Shown here in pieces: positions 23,707 through 35,973 of a stretch of DNA of 64,000 nucleotides. The stretch is from Trichosphaerium sp. ATCC 40318. Taxonomy: Eukaryota > Discosea > Flabellinia > Trichosidae. The DNA is taken from positions 186,001-250,000 of the forward strand of contig JALMLS010000479.1 in assembly GCA_038496445.1 (NCBI GenBank), in the 5' to 3' direction. Made by a program: the position numbers and the translations under genes. Positions within the stretch are counted from its first letter, which is position 1. Each line of letters opens with the position of its first letter. The notes under the pieces were generated by a model. That model was given only the letters and a program-made list of their open reading frames with translations. It did not search any database and was not told the origin of the DNA.

Positions 23707-24946
23707 TTAAAATGCGTCCGTGTGCCATGACATGTGCCTTGATGTCTCGTGTGTCGCAGTACTTTCAAACTTTACAAAGGCATCAAAAATCTTACTTTTT
23801 TCTTAAAATTATCTCTAAAGGGCAAATACATGTACCCATCGTCGTTAATAATGTCAACACTTCCTTCAATAACAGGCTTCTTGAAAAGAGGAGCAGGATA
23901 CATTACAACACCTAAACAAACACTTTAATAAATATATTTGTAAACGAGATGGATAGATGACATACAACTTGATAGGTTATGAAGAGCGTGCATCAATAGA
24001 GATTTGAAATTAGATTCCTCATTTTCAACTTCGGAAACAAATTCTTGGACAATTGTTACTTTTTCTGGTTTGTTCTCACTTGTCGATGAAGGTAAGGTTT
24101 TCTCAATAGCGCTTAATAGAGCTACAGGTTTATTATCGTGATTGTATAAGATCCAAACATTCTTCAACTCAGCCTTAATCCACGAATCATAATAAATATC
24201 CTGTCGAACAATTAAGCCGTCAAATTTGTCTAAATACTTGTTGTAAAGGCCTTTAATAACCTTCCACTCATCCTTTGGTATATCACCAGCATTGACACTC
24301 TTTATATTATCGGTTGTGATTGGATTTGAAGTTACTCGGTGCTTGTAATAGACCCGTTTAATTCTAACAGCAATTAATTTTCTTTCTAATTTTTTTTGGA
24401 CCTGTGTACCTTTGCCACCCTCTGCGTTCATAAAATGGTGAAGCTTTACTTGAATGAAGTAGACCCAAATGTATATTGGCTGATTTCATCCATTTTGTAG
24501 CGTTCTACATCACAATCAAAAATGGTTGACATCAAAATTGAATCCAATTTTTCCAACGTACCTTGAGCAGTTCAGATGCTATTCCTTTGCCTGTTGCAGT
24601 GTTAAAACCAAGTATTATTGTTACTCTTCACCTCTATACTCCTCTGCTGTACAAACCTCGCTGACACCTCCAACTGTAAATGTGTTTTTGCCAATCACAA
24701 TTTCACGCCTTCTGATGCATACTGATCCAACTATTTTATCGCCGTAGCGACATATAAAAACGGTGTCGATACTTTTAAACGGGTCTGTTTCCCTTTTAGT
24801 ACATGTTAGTCACTTGAATGTTCATTCATATCTTCTAACCAGTGTCTAACAAAGTATTCACGCGGTGTCGTAACAAAGCAAGTATCCAAATGATTAATAA
24901 ACGCGTTTATTTCATTTTCGTTTAGTATCCCATAATTGAGACTCAT
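23707..24946 (-). CDS. GNAT N-acetyltransferase, Eis-like
   Basis: Start ATG 24946 (MSLNYGILNENEIN). Exons spliced in frame give YGDKIVGSVCIRRR, then VGGVSEVCTAEEYRG joined to KGIASELLK. That is the GNAT acetyl-CoA loop (R-G-K-G-I-A) preceded by the G-x-V-x-x-V strand, as in Eis enzymes. A later exon gives LHSSKASPFYERRGWQRY, the conserved SxxxxFYxRxGW motif at the end of the GNAT fold. A second domain follows (NKYLDKFDGLIVRQDIYYDS), matching the second GNAT-like half of Eis proteins, and the gene ends near MSWHTDAF. Eis-type enzymes acetylate lysines or aminoglycoside amines in bacteria; the eukaryotic substrate is unknown. Exon borders are approximate after 24430. Confidence 0.65.
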
Positions 24947-25500
24947 AACTGTTTGACTGTGGCGCCCTTGTTATTACTTACAACTGAGGTTTATTAGCAA
25001 CGTTTTAGCAGTAAAAGTAAGTCAGCTATACTGTTTTTTCGGTCTGGTCATGTAAATACGTTCAAGTCATAAATTTGACAAAGAAAATCGTTATCACGTG
25101 ATAATGTGCAAGCACTGTACTTGTCTACACAGCATTCATTGTAGCGCCTTTCAACGCGTTGAAACTGGTAAGAAAGGATGAGGTGGTTATTCTGTTCAGT
25201 GATAGTAAAAACACAATTTCGCTGTTATTCCACAACAAACGAACGTATGTTTAAATTTTACTTCGCATGTAACCACTGAAGAGATATTAAGGATATCTCT
25301 GAGAGCTTAAAATACTGTGAGTTTTGTTCTGTTAAGCACTTTCTGAGTTCACGAGAAAATGAACTCAACTCATACCATTGTCGTGGTTGCCAAAGTATCA
25401 ATGAGTTTTCGCTTTGTGCAGGAGGCTGGCAGGTAGGCAGTAGTGTAACATAACTCATTTTCAGTGATCGAAATGAGGTTAAGTGTTGTCTATTATAAAA
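24947..25500 (+). other. divergent intergenic gap
   Basis: Separates the acetyltransferase (minus) from the next gene (plus). It contains a 66-codon minus-strand open frame (25258-25458, MSYVTLLPTCQPPAQ) with no recognised domain, and one perfect palindromic CACGTG within ATCACGTGAT at 25093. Nothing else stands out. Confidence 0.4.
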
Positions 25501-27615
25501 ATGTCTTCTAACATGAGCGGTATGGCTCTAGAGCCAGTAAAATGCAAATGGTATCAATACAAATGGGTTGGGCAAACTTTTGGGTTTTTCTTAGCGACTG
25601 GTGGCGTAGGCGGATTGTCTTGGGCTGGATGGGAAGGATATATGCTACGTGATGCAATACTAACATGGAAAAACGTTTTGCCAGTAGTTGGAGAGGTGGA
25701 GTTTAATTTATTTCTAATTTCAAATATCTGACGCCTGTTTTAAGGTATTTGCGGGTACATCAGCGCTTGTAGGCGGTATCTACTTTATGCGCTATAAAAA
25801 ATACTATTTCGACCCAAAAGCTCGCGCAGAGTACTTTGAAGCGTTTATCAACAACCCTCTAATGGAGGTACGCATACAGTAGGTCCACAAACTGTGCTGA
25901 CTCATTCATTTGTTAGTCAATACAAGAACACGGTTGGAACCACCTATTCAATGGTATGACAGAATATGCCACTACTAACTATTTTTGGCATTTGAGCATT
26001 TTGTTCGTTTTTTTTTGAGTTTTACACTAAATGCGTTTAGTTGCTTCTTTAATGGTCGTATCCAATAAACTACGTGATGAGATACTCAGTGGATCTATGG
26101 GCTTGCACAAAATAGTACAAGCATACAATATTAAGAACTGTCAAGAATTCTTGACAAGGTACAATATTTTTGCTCTTTTTTTATTTGGGTTTTTATGAGT
26201 TCCCAACCTTTTCAAGTTCTTACCCCGTTTGTTTAGAAAAGTTCTAACCACTGAATTTATGGGGCAAAAATTTAATGAGGATTTGAACGCACCTGGGGAC
26301 CTTCCAAGTTTGTTTCTGCGTGTTGCAGAGTACGGATCATGGTACGAAGAAAACAAAAAAAAAACTTGAACCAAAAGGACTAACATGTGACGTATTAGGG
26401 CTGTTGAAAACGATGTTGTTGACTCCAATACTATTGTACAAGCACTAGAAATTGATGAAAAAACTATGAGCATGTCATTCGATGAGATGCATAAGGCAGG
26501 ACTAGTACGATTAACAAAAGAAGGATTGAGTATGTATTTTTTTTTCGTTTTTCTGCTTCTCAAAAATGCATGTGTCTCATTCTTAATTAAGCACCTTCTA
26601 TTGCCTACTTGAAACAAAGATTCTTTGATGACGTAAGACAAAAAGACTTGACGTTCCAAAGGATATACGAATCTTATGGACCTTGGATAACCAGTAGCGG
26701 TGTATGCATTTTTCTTTTAGATTCGATACTGACTTTTTTTTTTCCGAACAGATAGCCGAACCTGAGGAGCTTGCACCTCTATTTCAAAAGGAATTAGCAA
26801 CTAGAAGCTTTACAGATATTGCTGATAAATACTGGGAGTGGCCTATTACTGAATGCATGGAGCGAATAGGAGTCACAACGTCTCAGTTTGATAAATTACG
26901 TGAACTCAAAGATCAGGTATGCATTGTGTTTAAATATCATTGCTCACAACTCTACCCTTTAGTACGACACTGCCAAGACAATATGTAACGAGGATAAACA
27001 GCTCAATTCTACCACTTGTGCAAAAGAACTTGCAGTAGCAGCAAATGTGAGATCGTAAGTGTTCTTTGTTTGCATTGTTTGGTTATTGACGGACATGTTT
27101 TAGCGATAAAGTGTCATCCATCAAGAATGAATATAGACGTGATAAGCTTAACTTGGATCGTAAATATAAAGGAACAATTTCCATGGCTTACACTAGGGAG
27201 CATTCAGTAATAAAAAGATCCAGAGATAGTAGGATAAGCGAGGCAAAGACTCAGGAATCGTATGTGAATTCTTTTTTTTTGAAATTTCTTCACAAAAAGT
27301 ACTGATACACTTTTTCAGAGCAGCGATAACACGTGCTGAAAATGAAAGAGATAGAGAAAATAGACGTGTTGACCGCACACTTGATGAAAAGAAGGAGAGA
27401 CTGAATAAAGAGTGGATGACATACTATAGACGTGCGAGCCACGGGTCGGGAAGGCCTGGTAATGGTGGGAATGTCGTTGTAAATGCAGGAGGAGCACAAG
27501 TACGTTAGGATTTGTTATTACCTACCTCTTTTTTCAGTCTTGCTTGCTAACATTCTTTTTAAAGGTCGTTGTCAATATGCCACAACAGAACTACGAACCA
27601 TCTGCTCCTTACTAG
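25501..27615 (+). CDS. unrecognised membrane protein with repeated helical segments and charged coil
   Basis: Early exons: 25501-25695, 25745-25867, 25917-25953 and 26041-26158, all in phase, then at least six more to TAG 27613-27615. The N-terminus has two hydrophobic segments (FGFFLATGGVGGLSWAGW and FAGTSALVGGIYFMRY). A roughly 300-residue soluble region follows, with repeated short helical units such as MGLHKIVQAYNIKNCQEFLT, TFQRIYESYGPWITSSG and SFTDIADKYWEWPITECM. Next comes a highly charged Arg/Glu/Lys coil (DKVSSIKNEYRRDKLNLD, RAENERDRENRRVD). The tail carries NVVVNAGGAQVVVNMPQQ and ends EPSAPY. I do not recognise the family. The order (membrane anchor, repeated helical domain, coiled coil) suggests an organelle- or vesicle-anchored scaffold, which is inference only. 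Confidence 0.7.
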
Positions 27616-27889
27616 TTGAATTCGAAATAAACAAATTTTTTAACAACTCGTTCAAAGAATTATTCAATTTGGTTTGCCAAAGTTAATCTTAGATGCCCTT
27701 TTGCTCCTCCAAAGAAGTTTCGTTTACTCAAAAAAACAGTGCAAAACGTATTTTGCAATCTCTGTGCATGGTGATGCTATGGTGGCAGTATTTAAACGTT
27801 GTGCACAGCAAGCGATAAAAATAAAGAAAACTCGACAATTTTTTGCTAGTATCAAATCGGCAATTGCAATATATGTAGTGTAGCTTATC

Positions 27890-28296
27890 CGCGTAACAAC
27901 TTCATCTCTATTGACGCCGCCTCCAACTACGTTACTTACTACCACTGCCCCACCTACACTCTCCAACAACGGTCTCCAACTCCAATGCCTTCACCTCCAA
28001 CCACTTTATCTCCAAGTACAACTCCTCCAACAGTACCACCAACTACAATTATTCCTACAGAACTCACCTCAACGTCTACCCCAACAACTACGGTGCCAAC
28101 AGAACAGCCAACTGCAACCATAGCAGTAACTTCTGGCGAGTTGAATGTCGCCAATCTTGTAATTTTCGTACTTTGTAGCATAGCGCTGATCGAAATACTG
28201 GTTGTTGGTACTGTCCAAACAAAACTTTTTTTAGCAACACGTGGCCAGAAGTGCTTACACTTTTGTAGATTCCATCATGAGGAAGACGTAAATTGA
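27890..28296 (+). CDS. Thr/Pro-rich single-pass membrane protein (3' part)
   Basis: The frame ending at 28296 encodes a mucin-like stretch (TTTVPTEQPTATIAVTS), one hydrophobic helix (VANLVIFVLCSIALIEILVV) and a short Cys/His-rich cytoplasmic end (CLHFCRFHHEEDVN). Upstream, another frame continues the Thr/Pro-rich composition (TPPPTTLLTTTAPPTL), so an intron or a frameshift near 27970 must join them. The 5' end is not identified; 27674-27883 may hold an upstream exon. Composition suggests an O-glycosylated cell-surface protein. No homologous family recognised. Confidence 0.4.
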
Positions 28297-28390
28297 TTTT
28301 TGATCATTTTTATTTTATGATTTTTTTTTTTTTGGTTTTTTTTTTCAATTTTTTATCTTTTCTTTTTTCATGTGAGCTATGGTACACCAC

Positions 28391-30514
28391 TCACCCTTCA
28401 TCAACATACAACTTTCTGTCTAAAGGGGAAAAAAAGACATTAATAAAAAAACAGCAAGCTAAGGGAAGTACAAAAAATAAAAATAACAAATACGCACCAA
28501 TTTCCTTAGGGATTGGAAGAATCTCAGTGTCCAGCTCCTTCTCAATCTTGTACAGGTTAAAACGGTCTTCATACGTTACAAGGTTAACAGCAATTCCCAA
28601 GTGACCGAATCGACCACCTCTACCAATTCTATACAAAACTGTAAGTCCATCGTCAAACAATCAAAAAAACTAACTGACTAAAAAACAAAATCCAAAAAAA
28701 AAAGATGAACGTGCCTGTGAAGGTAAGTTTCCGAATTTTTAGGAAAATCAAAGTTAATTACAACATTAACAGCTTGTATATCAATACCACGGGTGAATAG
28801 ATCTAAAAGACACACCAGTTAGCGAGAAAAAAAAAGAAAAATGATTTTTTTTGTACGCACCAGTCGAGACTAAATTACGGCAAGCACCGCGTCTGAAATC
28901 GTGAAATACTCTGTTTCTGTGCTCTTGAAGCATCTTTGCGTGAATATAGAAACAAGAGTATCCAAGCTCTGTAATTTTTTTGGCAAGGAGTTCAACTCTG
29001 TTTACTGAATTGCAAAATATTATCGATTGGTTAATTTCCAGCTAAACCTCAATAAGTAAGACATAACAGAAAAAAGAGCAAACTAAAACTATGCCAAAAG
29101 TGAAAAGCGAGAAAACAAAAAACCAAAAAAAAAGTAGAGAGACTCACCTTTGAGAATAGAGTATTGAGACAGTGGAGCTTTTGTCGCTCTTCTACAAATG
29201 CGTAGAACTGCGTGACACCCTTTTGTAATACAATATTAGTAAACTTTGAAGGTGTACATTATTAGAAAGGCGCAAGCGTACTCTTAATGTGAGTTCCGAC
29301 ATGAGATTAATTTTAAACGGATTTTTTAAGTTCTTGTCCATGAACAACTACCCACTACGTTAACCATGGCATTCTTATGAATATTGTGCTTTGTAAGGTA
29401 CCTTTACAGCCTTTGGGAAGGTAGCAGAGAATAACAAAATTTGACGTTGAGGGTTGGCAAATGAGAAAATCCTTTCCATCAACGGTTGGAATTCAGGTGA
29501 CAACAATTTATCTGCTTCATCGAGTACAACGTAGCTACATTTCCCCAACTTGGCAATTTTTCTTGTAGCCAAATCTAATACACGTCCAGGGGTTGCTACG
29601 AGTATATGTACTCCATCCATTAAACGAATGATATCATCTATATAACGCGTAAGCCGTACTTTGGTTTTTGTTTTCAGAAAAAAAAAAATTATATTTGAGG
29701 TCTACGCGCGTAAAGAAAAACAAATTGGGTCGTATCCCTGGTAAACACATACCTTTTAGAGATGTTCCACCAGTAGTTACCATAACTTTGAGGCCTTGTA
29801 AGAATTTACCTAGTTTTTTCGTTTCTTGGGAAATTTGTAGAGCCAATTCGCGGGTAGGAACCAAGATGAGAGCTATATTGATCATAAGCGCCAATAGAAT
29901 AGAAAAAATGTTTGACTCATTGAAAAAAAAAAAAGGGGTATTGCTTATGTCTGTCGGAATATTGGCTGTTAGTGGTTTTTTTTTGTGTTAGCCAATAACA
30001 CGCGATAAATCGGTTGGTATTAATGACAAATGTCGCATAAAACGATTTTCGCTATTTAAGCTTCATAGTTGCAAATACAGGTGTCATTACGCTCAACGAG
30101 CAATAATAGGCGTGAATTTTGAGAAAGTAGCGTTCATAGCTCAAACAGCACTGACTTGCCTTGAATTTCGTCCTTTGAAGGGTCTACCTTCTCTAGAGCA
30201 GGAACAAGGAAACTAGCGGTCTTTCCAGTGCCGTTTTTGGCTCTCGCCAAGATATCGCGGCCTTTGAGTGCAGGAGGGATCGCTTCCTCTTGTATTGGCG
30301 AAGGGTTATCAAAACCCTTCTCGTGGATACCCTTGAGGAGTTCTCGCTTCAAATAAAAGTCCTGCCACTGCAAACCTTTTGTGTTTGTCACATCCTACAA
30401 CACTCGGTCACCTGTGCCCCAAAATGCACCTACAAAGAAAATGCTGTACCTCTGTTTGTAGTCTTGAATCTCTACCCCTTTTGAGTGAGTCAGTCCAGTG
30501 TTCGCTATCGCCAT
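28391..30514 (-). CDS. DEAD-box RNA helicase DHH1/DDX6 (Me31B)
   Basis: Start ATG 30514 ([19 protein letters not shown]), then [20 protein letters not shown] and the Q motif [14 protein letters not shown]. Walker A is [13 protein letters not shown], motif Ia PTRELALQ, the GG motif TTGGTSL, motif Ib TPGRVLD, motif [11 protein letters not shown] and motif III FSATFP. The last exons give [20 protein letters not shown] (motif VI), then [16 protein letters not shown] and the short end DRKLYVDEG. All helicase motifs are present, and the C-terminal segment is specific to DHH1/DDX6 rather than other DEAD proteins. Role: translational repression and mRNA decapping in P-bodies. Introns are T-rich on the coding strand. 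The upstream first exon and its donor at 30433 are tentative. Confidence 0.9.
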
Positions 30515-31113
30515 TCTGGGCGGCAGCGTTGGCACTAAATTAAATGTCTGAGTTGTGCGTGGTTAATGCAGGTAGTAAAAATTACGTCATGTAAGCCGTT
30601 GGGCGCGTGTATTTATAAGGATTATTTTAGAACTTGTTCTTTCACCTAGTTTTGTGCAGGTACTGGCCTAAGGGAGGTGGTGGTTAAGTTTTCTTTTAAC
30701 AGGCGACAGCTGTCATCTGTCAATATCGTAAACACTTTAATGAGATACTACAGTAGCTCTCGCTCTATATGTGATGTTTATTCAGACATGTCATAAATAG
30801 ATCCAACCACATTTCTGTCCAATAGCGTTAGATGAATACTTTAGCATCTAAAGAAGCGCTATTTTTCATTTACGAAGCAACTAAGCAGCCTGGGCAAAGT
30901 CAATAGCAATCAACACATCGGCGCTTGTAGAAACGCTGATACTCCTCACCAAACGAAGGGTGCGTAGTACTTTTACCAGACGAAACGTTTCTGGCTTGAT
31001 AAAGAAACTATTAGTTTAAATTAAGAAAACCTCTTTTCAAAGTAACGGGTCTTATCTGAACGATACTTAAACGCATTTAATACTAACTATCTTGAAGACG
31101 AACACCAATCCTC
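30515..31113 (+). other. divergent promoter region between DHH1/DDX6 and the ATPase
   Basis: About 600 bases with no convincing coding frame. The two flanking genes start outward from it, so it should carry both promoters. A run of seven C residues (near 31251) lies in the ATPase's first intron just beyond. No repeat or RNA gene was seen. Confidence 0.5.
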
Positions 31114-34100
31114 ATGAGCTTGAGCGACGCTTTTGAGCTCGAGTCTGACTACACTGGGTACGTCAACTGCCGCGTTTGATAACAATTAGCAGTTATATTG
31201 CATAAAATCCGTTTTGCGCTAGCGCTTCAGCGTTTTGACGCAGTAAACCAGCCCCCCCACCGACCATAGCATAAACTAGTTTACCTAAATGCGTTTAGGG
31301 ACATTGCTTTAGAGAGCTTCGACGATGGCATTAGTTTCGAAGAGTCAGCAGAGCCAAAGGAGCGTGTATCATGGGATGCCAAATGGAAAAAAGACAAAAA
31401 GCGAAAAACAGCTGACACTACTCAAGTAGATGATAAAGATGACGTATGTTACCGATTTAGCTTCACCTGTTTGAGTGAAATTGTAGACCACATAATTTCT
31501 CCTTTCTACTCAAACCAACGCTTGTTTAACCATCCAATAGGACAGTCACATCATTACAGTGAAGGAACTATGCACGCGTTTGAAAGTAGACCCGACAATC
31601 GGCTTGACAGCTCGCGAGGTCTGGGAGAGGCAACAAGTATATGGTAAAAACGTACTCACGCCACCAAAAGAAACAGCAGCATGGATCATGGTATGTCGGC
31701 CTTTCAATGAATTTGGGTTTCACCCAAATGAAAAAAAAAAAAACAAACAAAGACGTCACTTTCTCACTCTTATGCCTAGTTTGTTTCTCATCTGTTATCC
31801 GGATTTTCTTTGTTACTATGGGTTGCTGCTCTGCTTTGTTTCATATCATTTGGTATTGACCCTAAGAACGCCAGAGAGAATGTACTTGAAACTTTTTAGT
31901 TTTTTGTTTTTCATGTTGAAGTCCTTTACTCATATTTTTGTTCCTTCCTTTAGTTATACCTTGGTATTGTATTGGTTACTGTCGTTGTTGTAACTGCTGT
32001 ATTCAGTTACTATCAAGAGGCACAATCTAAAAAGATTATGGGATCATTTAAGAAGCTTTTACCAAGCATGGCAAAAGTACTGCGCGAAGGCGAATGGGTA
32101 CAAGTTGCAGCTGAAGGTAACTGTTACAGTATTACCGACTTATTTAGCTCATTATTCTTTAAGATATTGTCAACGGAGACGTCATAGAAGTCACCAGTGG
32201 AGGTATGTTGAATAGACTTGTTAACATATTAAAGACTTTGAAATACTGACGATTTGTTGTCATTAGATACTATCCCGGCTGATATTCGTATTATTAGAAC
32301 CAATATGCTTAAAGTGGACAATAGCTCGCTCACTGGTGAATCTGAACCTCAACCTAGATCGGTAGAAATGACAGATGAGGTAAGTTATTCGATTACAATG
32401 TAGCTTTACTTTTTATTTCAAGTTTTTGTTTAACTTTTATTAGCTTTCTTTTGAGACTAGAAATCTTGCTTTTTACAGTACACTCGCAGTAGAAGGAGAA
32501 GGTGCTGGTATAGTTATTGCTACTGGTGATAGAACAGCCATTGGTAAAATAGCGTACCTCGTTCAGACTACAGAAGAAGTTGCAACGCCAATGAGTAGAG
32601 AACTTGCGCACTTTGTTTGGTAAGTAATATTTTTTCTTTGAAATGGATTTTTATGAAATCTCCAAGCGACTTATCGCTGTTACATTGGTCTGGACAAGAC
32701 TGTTTTTGTTTTTTTTTTTGGCCACGTGTTTAAATATTTATATTTATTGTGTTATTTTTAGGTTTATTCTCATTGTGTCTGTTACATTCGGTGCAATTTG
32801 CTTCATTTTTGGGTTATTCGAAAAATTTTCATTCATTCTGAACGTTGTCTACTCTATTGGTATTATTGTTGCCAATGTACCTGAAGGTCTATTGGGTACT
32901 GTAACAACAGCCCTCTCAATTACTGCGAGACGTTTGGCGGTGAAAAACGTTCTAGTAAAGAACTTGGAAGCTGTTGAGGTACCAACCAATATCCATCTTC
33001 ATTTTTTTTTTGAAACGAAAAAAAGAATATTCGCACTAATGTTGCAACTCTAGACTCTTGGATGTACATCTATAATTTGCTCTGATAAGACAGGAACCCT
33101 TACTCAAAATAAGATGACTGTACGCCATCTATGGTATGATTTGGAAGTAAAGGGTGTGGATCAAGAACAAGAAGATGCCTTTGATTCTCAAGAAACAACT
33201 TGCCAGAGACTCATCAGAATCGCTGGTCTTGCAAACCGTGCAGTATTTGACCCTAAGGACTCTCAAACAGCAGTACCATATAGGTTCGTGCATTGTATTA
33301 TGCCTATCACATACGTAGTGAATCTTATGGTTGTATAGATTGACTATTGGTGACGGCTCTGAATCAGCATTGATCAAGTTTGTTCAACCAATAACCGATA
33401 TTCTTGAGATGAGATCAAATTATGAGAGTGTCACTGAAATTCCTTTCAATAGCACTAACAAGTACTCTCTATCAATTCATCGTCTTCCAAAGGATGAAAC
33501 GCAAGGTGGAAAGTATTCTTATGTATTGTGTATGAAAGGTGCTCCAGAACGTATCATACAGCGATGTGGTAGTATCATGGTTAACGGCGCTGTACGACTT
33601 CTTGCTTTTTTTTTTTCTTTTTTTTTTTATTTTTATGAAGTTGGTTGGTTTGTTGACGTCTTGTTACAGCCAGTAGCCTTGAAGAAAAAACATAAAACTG
33701 CATTCTCTGATGCGTATGATCAACTTGGTAATCAAGGAGAACGCGTTCTTGGATTTGCAGAGTTGTTATTGGAAACAAGTGAGTTCCCTGCTGACTTCGA
33801 GTTTGATATGAAGACAATACCAATGGAAGGCAAGTCAACTTGTTCGTTATCAGTTGTCTAATGTGATGTCTTATTAGATCTGTGTTTTATTGGATTACTT
33901 GCTATGATTGATCCACCAAGAGCAGCTGTACCAAATGCTGTCCGATTATGTCAGACAGCGAATATTAAAGTCATCATGGTCACTGGTGCGACTTTCTTTC
34001 TTTTTTTTCTTTTGGTTTTGACATCACGTTTTGTTGCAATGCAGTATTAAAATCTCCATAGGTGACCATCCAATTACTGCAAAGGCTATTGCTCGCCAAG

Positions 34101-35943
34101 TAGGTATATTCAAGGGAAGGACAGCAGAAGATATCGCCGCAGAAGAAGGTATTCCGCTTGATGAGGTTGATAAGAATGATGCTTCTTCAATTGTTGTACA
34201 CGGTTCGCAGTTGGCTGAAATGGATGCCACTGAGCTAGAAGAGTATGTTGTTGATAAATTTCAAGTGAACGTAGTAGTGAGTGTTTGCTAATACATGCTT
34301 AGAGTGCTGCAATACGAAGAGATTGTTTTCGCTAGAACAACACCAGAGCAAAAATTATTGATTGTTCAAGGTTGCCAACGCATGGGCCATGTTGTTGCTG
34401 TAACTGGTGATGGTGTTAACGATTCACCAGCATTAAAGCGTGCTAATATTGGTATTGCTATGGGTATTACTGGAACTGATGTATCAAAGAGCGCTGCTGA
34501 CATGATCCTCTTGTACGTCTAAGACTTGGGTTTGCTTTTTTTTTTTTTTTTTGGTTGGCTGACTTTATGTTTTCAGGGATGATAATTTCGCCAGTATTGT
34601 GCTTGGTGTTGAGGAAGGTCGTCTTATTTTTGATAATCTTAAAAAGTCTATCGCCTACACACTATCTTCAAATATTCCTGAGTTGTTTCCTTTCGTTGCA
34701 GTATGTGTTTTTTTTTTGGTTTTCTTTTTGATTTGTTGTGTTGTGTTGTGCTAATCAATTGTTTTTAATAGTTCATCTTGTTCCAAATTCCACTTCCTTT
34801 GACCACTGTTCTTATACTATCTATTGATGTTGGTACAGATCTACTTCCAGCTATTGCCTTGGTACGTCACCAGAAAGGGCACAGTTTCTTCTCGTAACTT
34901 AGAAAACAAATGTTTGAATGACTGATTTATACTCACTTTGAACTTTAGGCATATGAAGGACCAGAACTAGATATTATGAAACGTCACCCTAGAAAGCTGA
35001 CATCTAGGCTTGTTGGTATGCGATTAATTGGGTTTTCTTATCTTCAGATCGGTGTTATGCAAGGTACGTTCATAACGTCTGTTTGACAACTATTACTCAC
35101 TTTCTTTCTTCAGCTTTAGCAGGGTTCTATGCCTACTTTATCGCCATGGGTGAAGGTGATTATCCTAATGGTAGAGGATTCCATCCGTGGATGCTTGTTG
35201 GTATCGTAGATGATTATATTGACGAAACTAAAGTCTGCCGAATTTCTTTCGGACCTGGATCTGTAAATTGCTTTGTACCACCTGTGGTCAACGCTACAAT
35301 GCCTGCAGTACTTCCAAACACTACATCAGAGTATTATGATTTATGTTGGCATACTGCTGGTGCTGTCAATGGGAGCATGACTTTTGAACCTAATTGGCCT
35401 TGCTTTGAACTTACAAGGAGAACACTATTGCGACGTGCACAGACTGCTTTTTTCGTTGCTATTATTGTTGTTCAGTGGTCTTGCTTGCTTATCACAAAGA
35501 CTAGACGTTTATCTCTCTTTCAACAAGGCATGAAGTACGTGAATGAGTTCACAGGTTAACAAAACGACGTGAGTTAATCTGTTTTCTTAGAAATTGGGTT
35601 TTGAATGCTGGATTGGTTATTGAAACTGCACTGGCATTGTTTATTGTCTATGTGCCTTTTATGAATAGCGCTTTTGCTACTGAACCTATATCGTTCATTC
35701 ATTGGGTTACACCACTTCCTTTCGCGGTTTTAATCGTACGTCAAAATGATAATCATGTGTTTTTTTTTTCAATCAATTTTTTATTCTCACTGTTTTTTTA
35801 GTTTGTTTATGATGAAATTCGTAAATGGATTCTAAGGACTTATCCAGAAGGTACGGGTGTTTATTTTTTTGTGTTTTGTTTGTTTTGGTTTTTATACTGA
35901 ATATTGTTATGTAGGGTTTGTTGCAAAGCACACATACTATTAA
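31114..35943 (+). CDS. Na+/K+-type P-type ATPase alpha subunit, intact copy (copy A)
   Basis: Exon 1 is 31114-31157 ([15 protein letters not shown]), exon 2 31299-31443, then about fifteen more short exons to TAA 35941-35943. Domains in order: cation ATPase N-domain ([20 protein letters not shown]); membrane pair M1/M2; actuator with LTGESEPQ; M4 with [10 protein letters not shown]; phosphorylation site [15 protein letters not shown] (Asp phosphorylated); nucleotide-binding KGAPERII; hinge [18 protein letters not shown]5-M10; C-terminus FVAKHTYY, close to the animal ending VEKETYY. The long loop before M8 ([16 protein letters not shown]) is in the position where animal pumps bind their beta subunit. 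Expected role: ATP-driven Na+/K+ (or Na+/H+) exchange at the plasma membrane. No beta subunit is in the window. This is the only copy with both ends. Confidence 0.93.
32271..35753 (+). repeat. left arm of inverted repeat 1
   Basis: Runs from the actuator-domain exon of ATPase copy A (TATCCCGGCTGATATTCG at 32271) to just past the last intron donor (AATGATAAT ending 35753). It is matched in reverse complement by 35974-39455, with paired coordinates summing to about 71,725 along the whole length. Length about 3.5 kb, near-identical including introns. Confidence 0.9.
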
Positions 35944-35973
35944 AAAAAAAAAACTGTGAAAAAAAAAAAAACA
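35754..35973 (+). other. 220-bp spacer of inverted repeat 1
   Basis: Contains the last two coding exons of ATPase copy A ([16 protein letters not shown] and FVAKHTYY) and its stop. Two poly-A runs separated by CTGTG follow and mark the fold-back point. Confidence 0.8.

Noticed and set aside
27483-27883. Open frames MQEEHKYVRIC and MPKLILDALLLLQ
   Set aside because: They overlap the last exon or the 3' region of the membrane protein gene and lack coding signature. They were noted only as a possible upstream exon of the Thr/Pro-rich protein.
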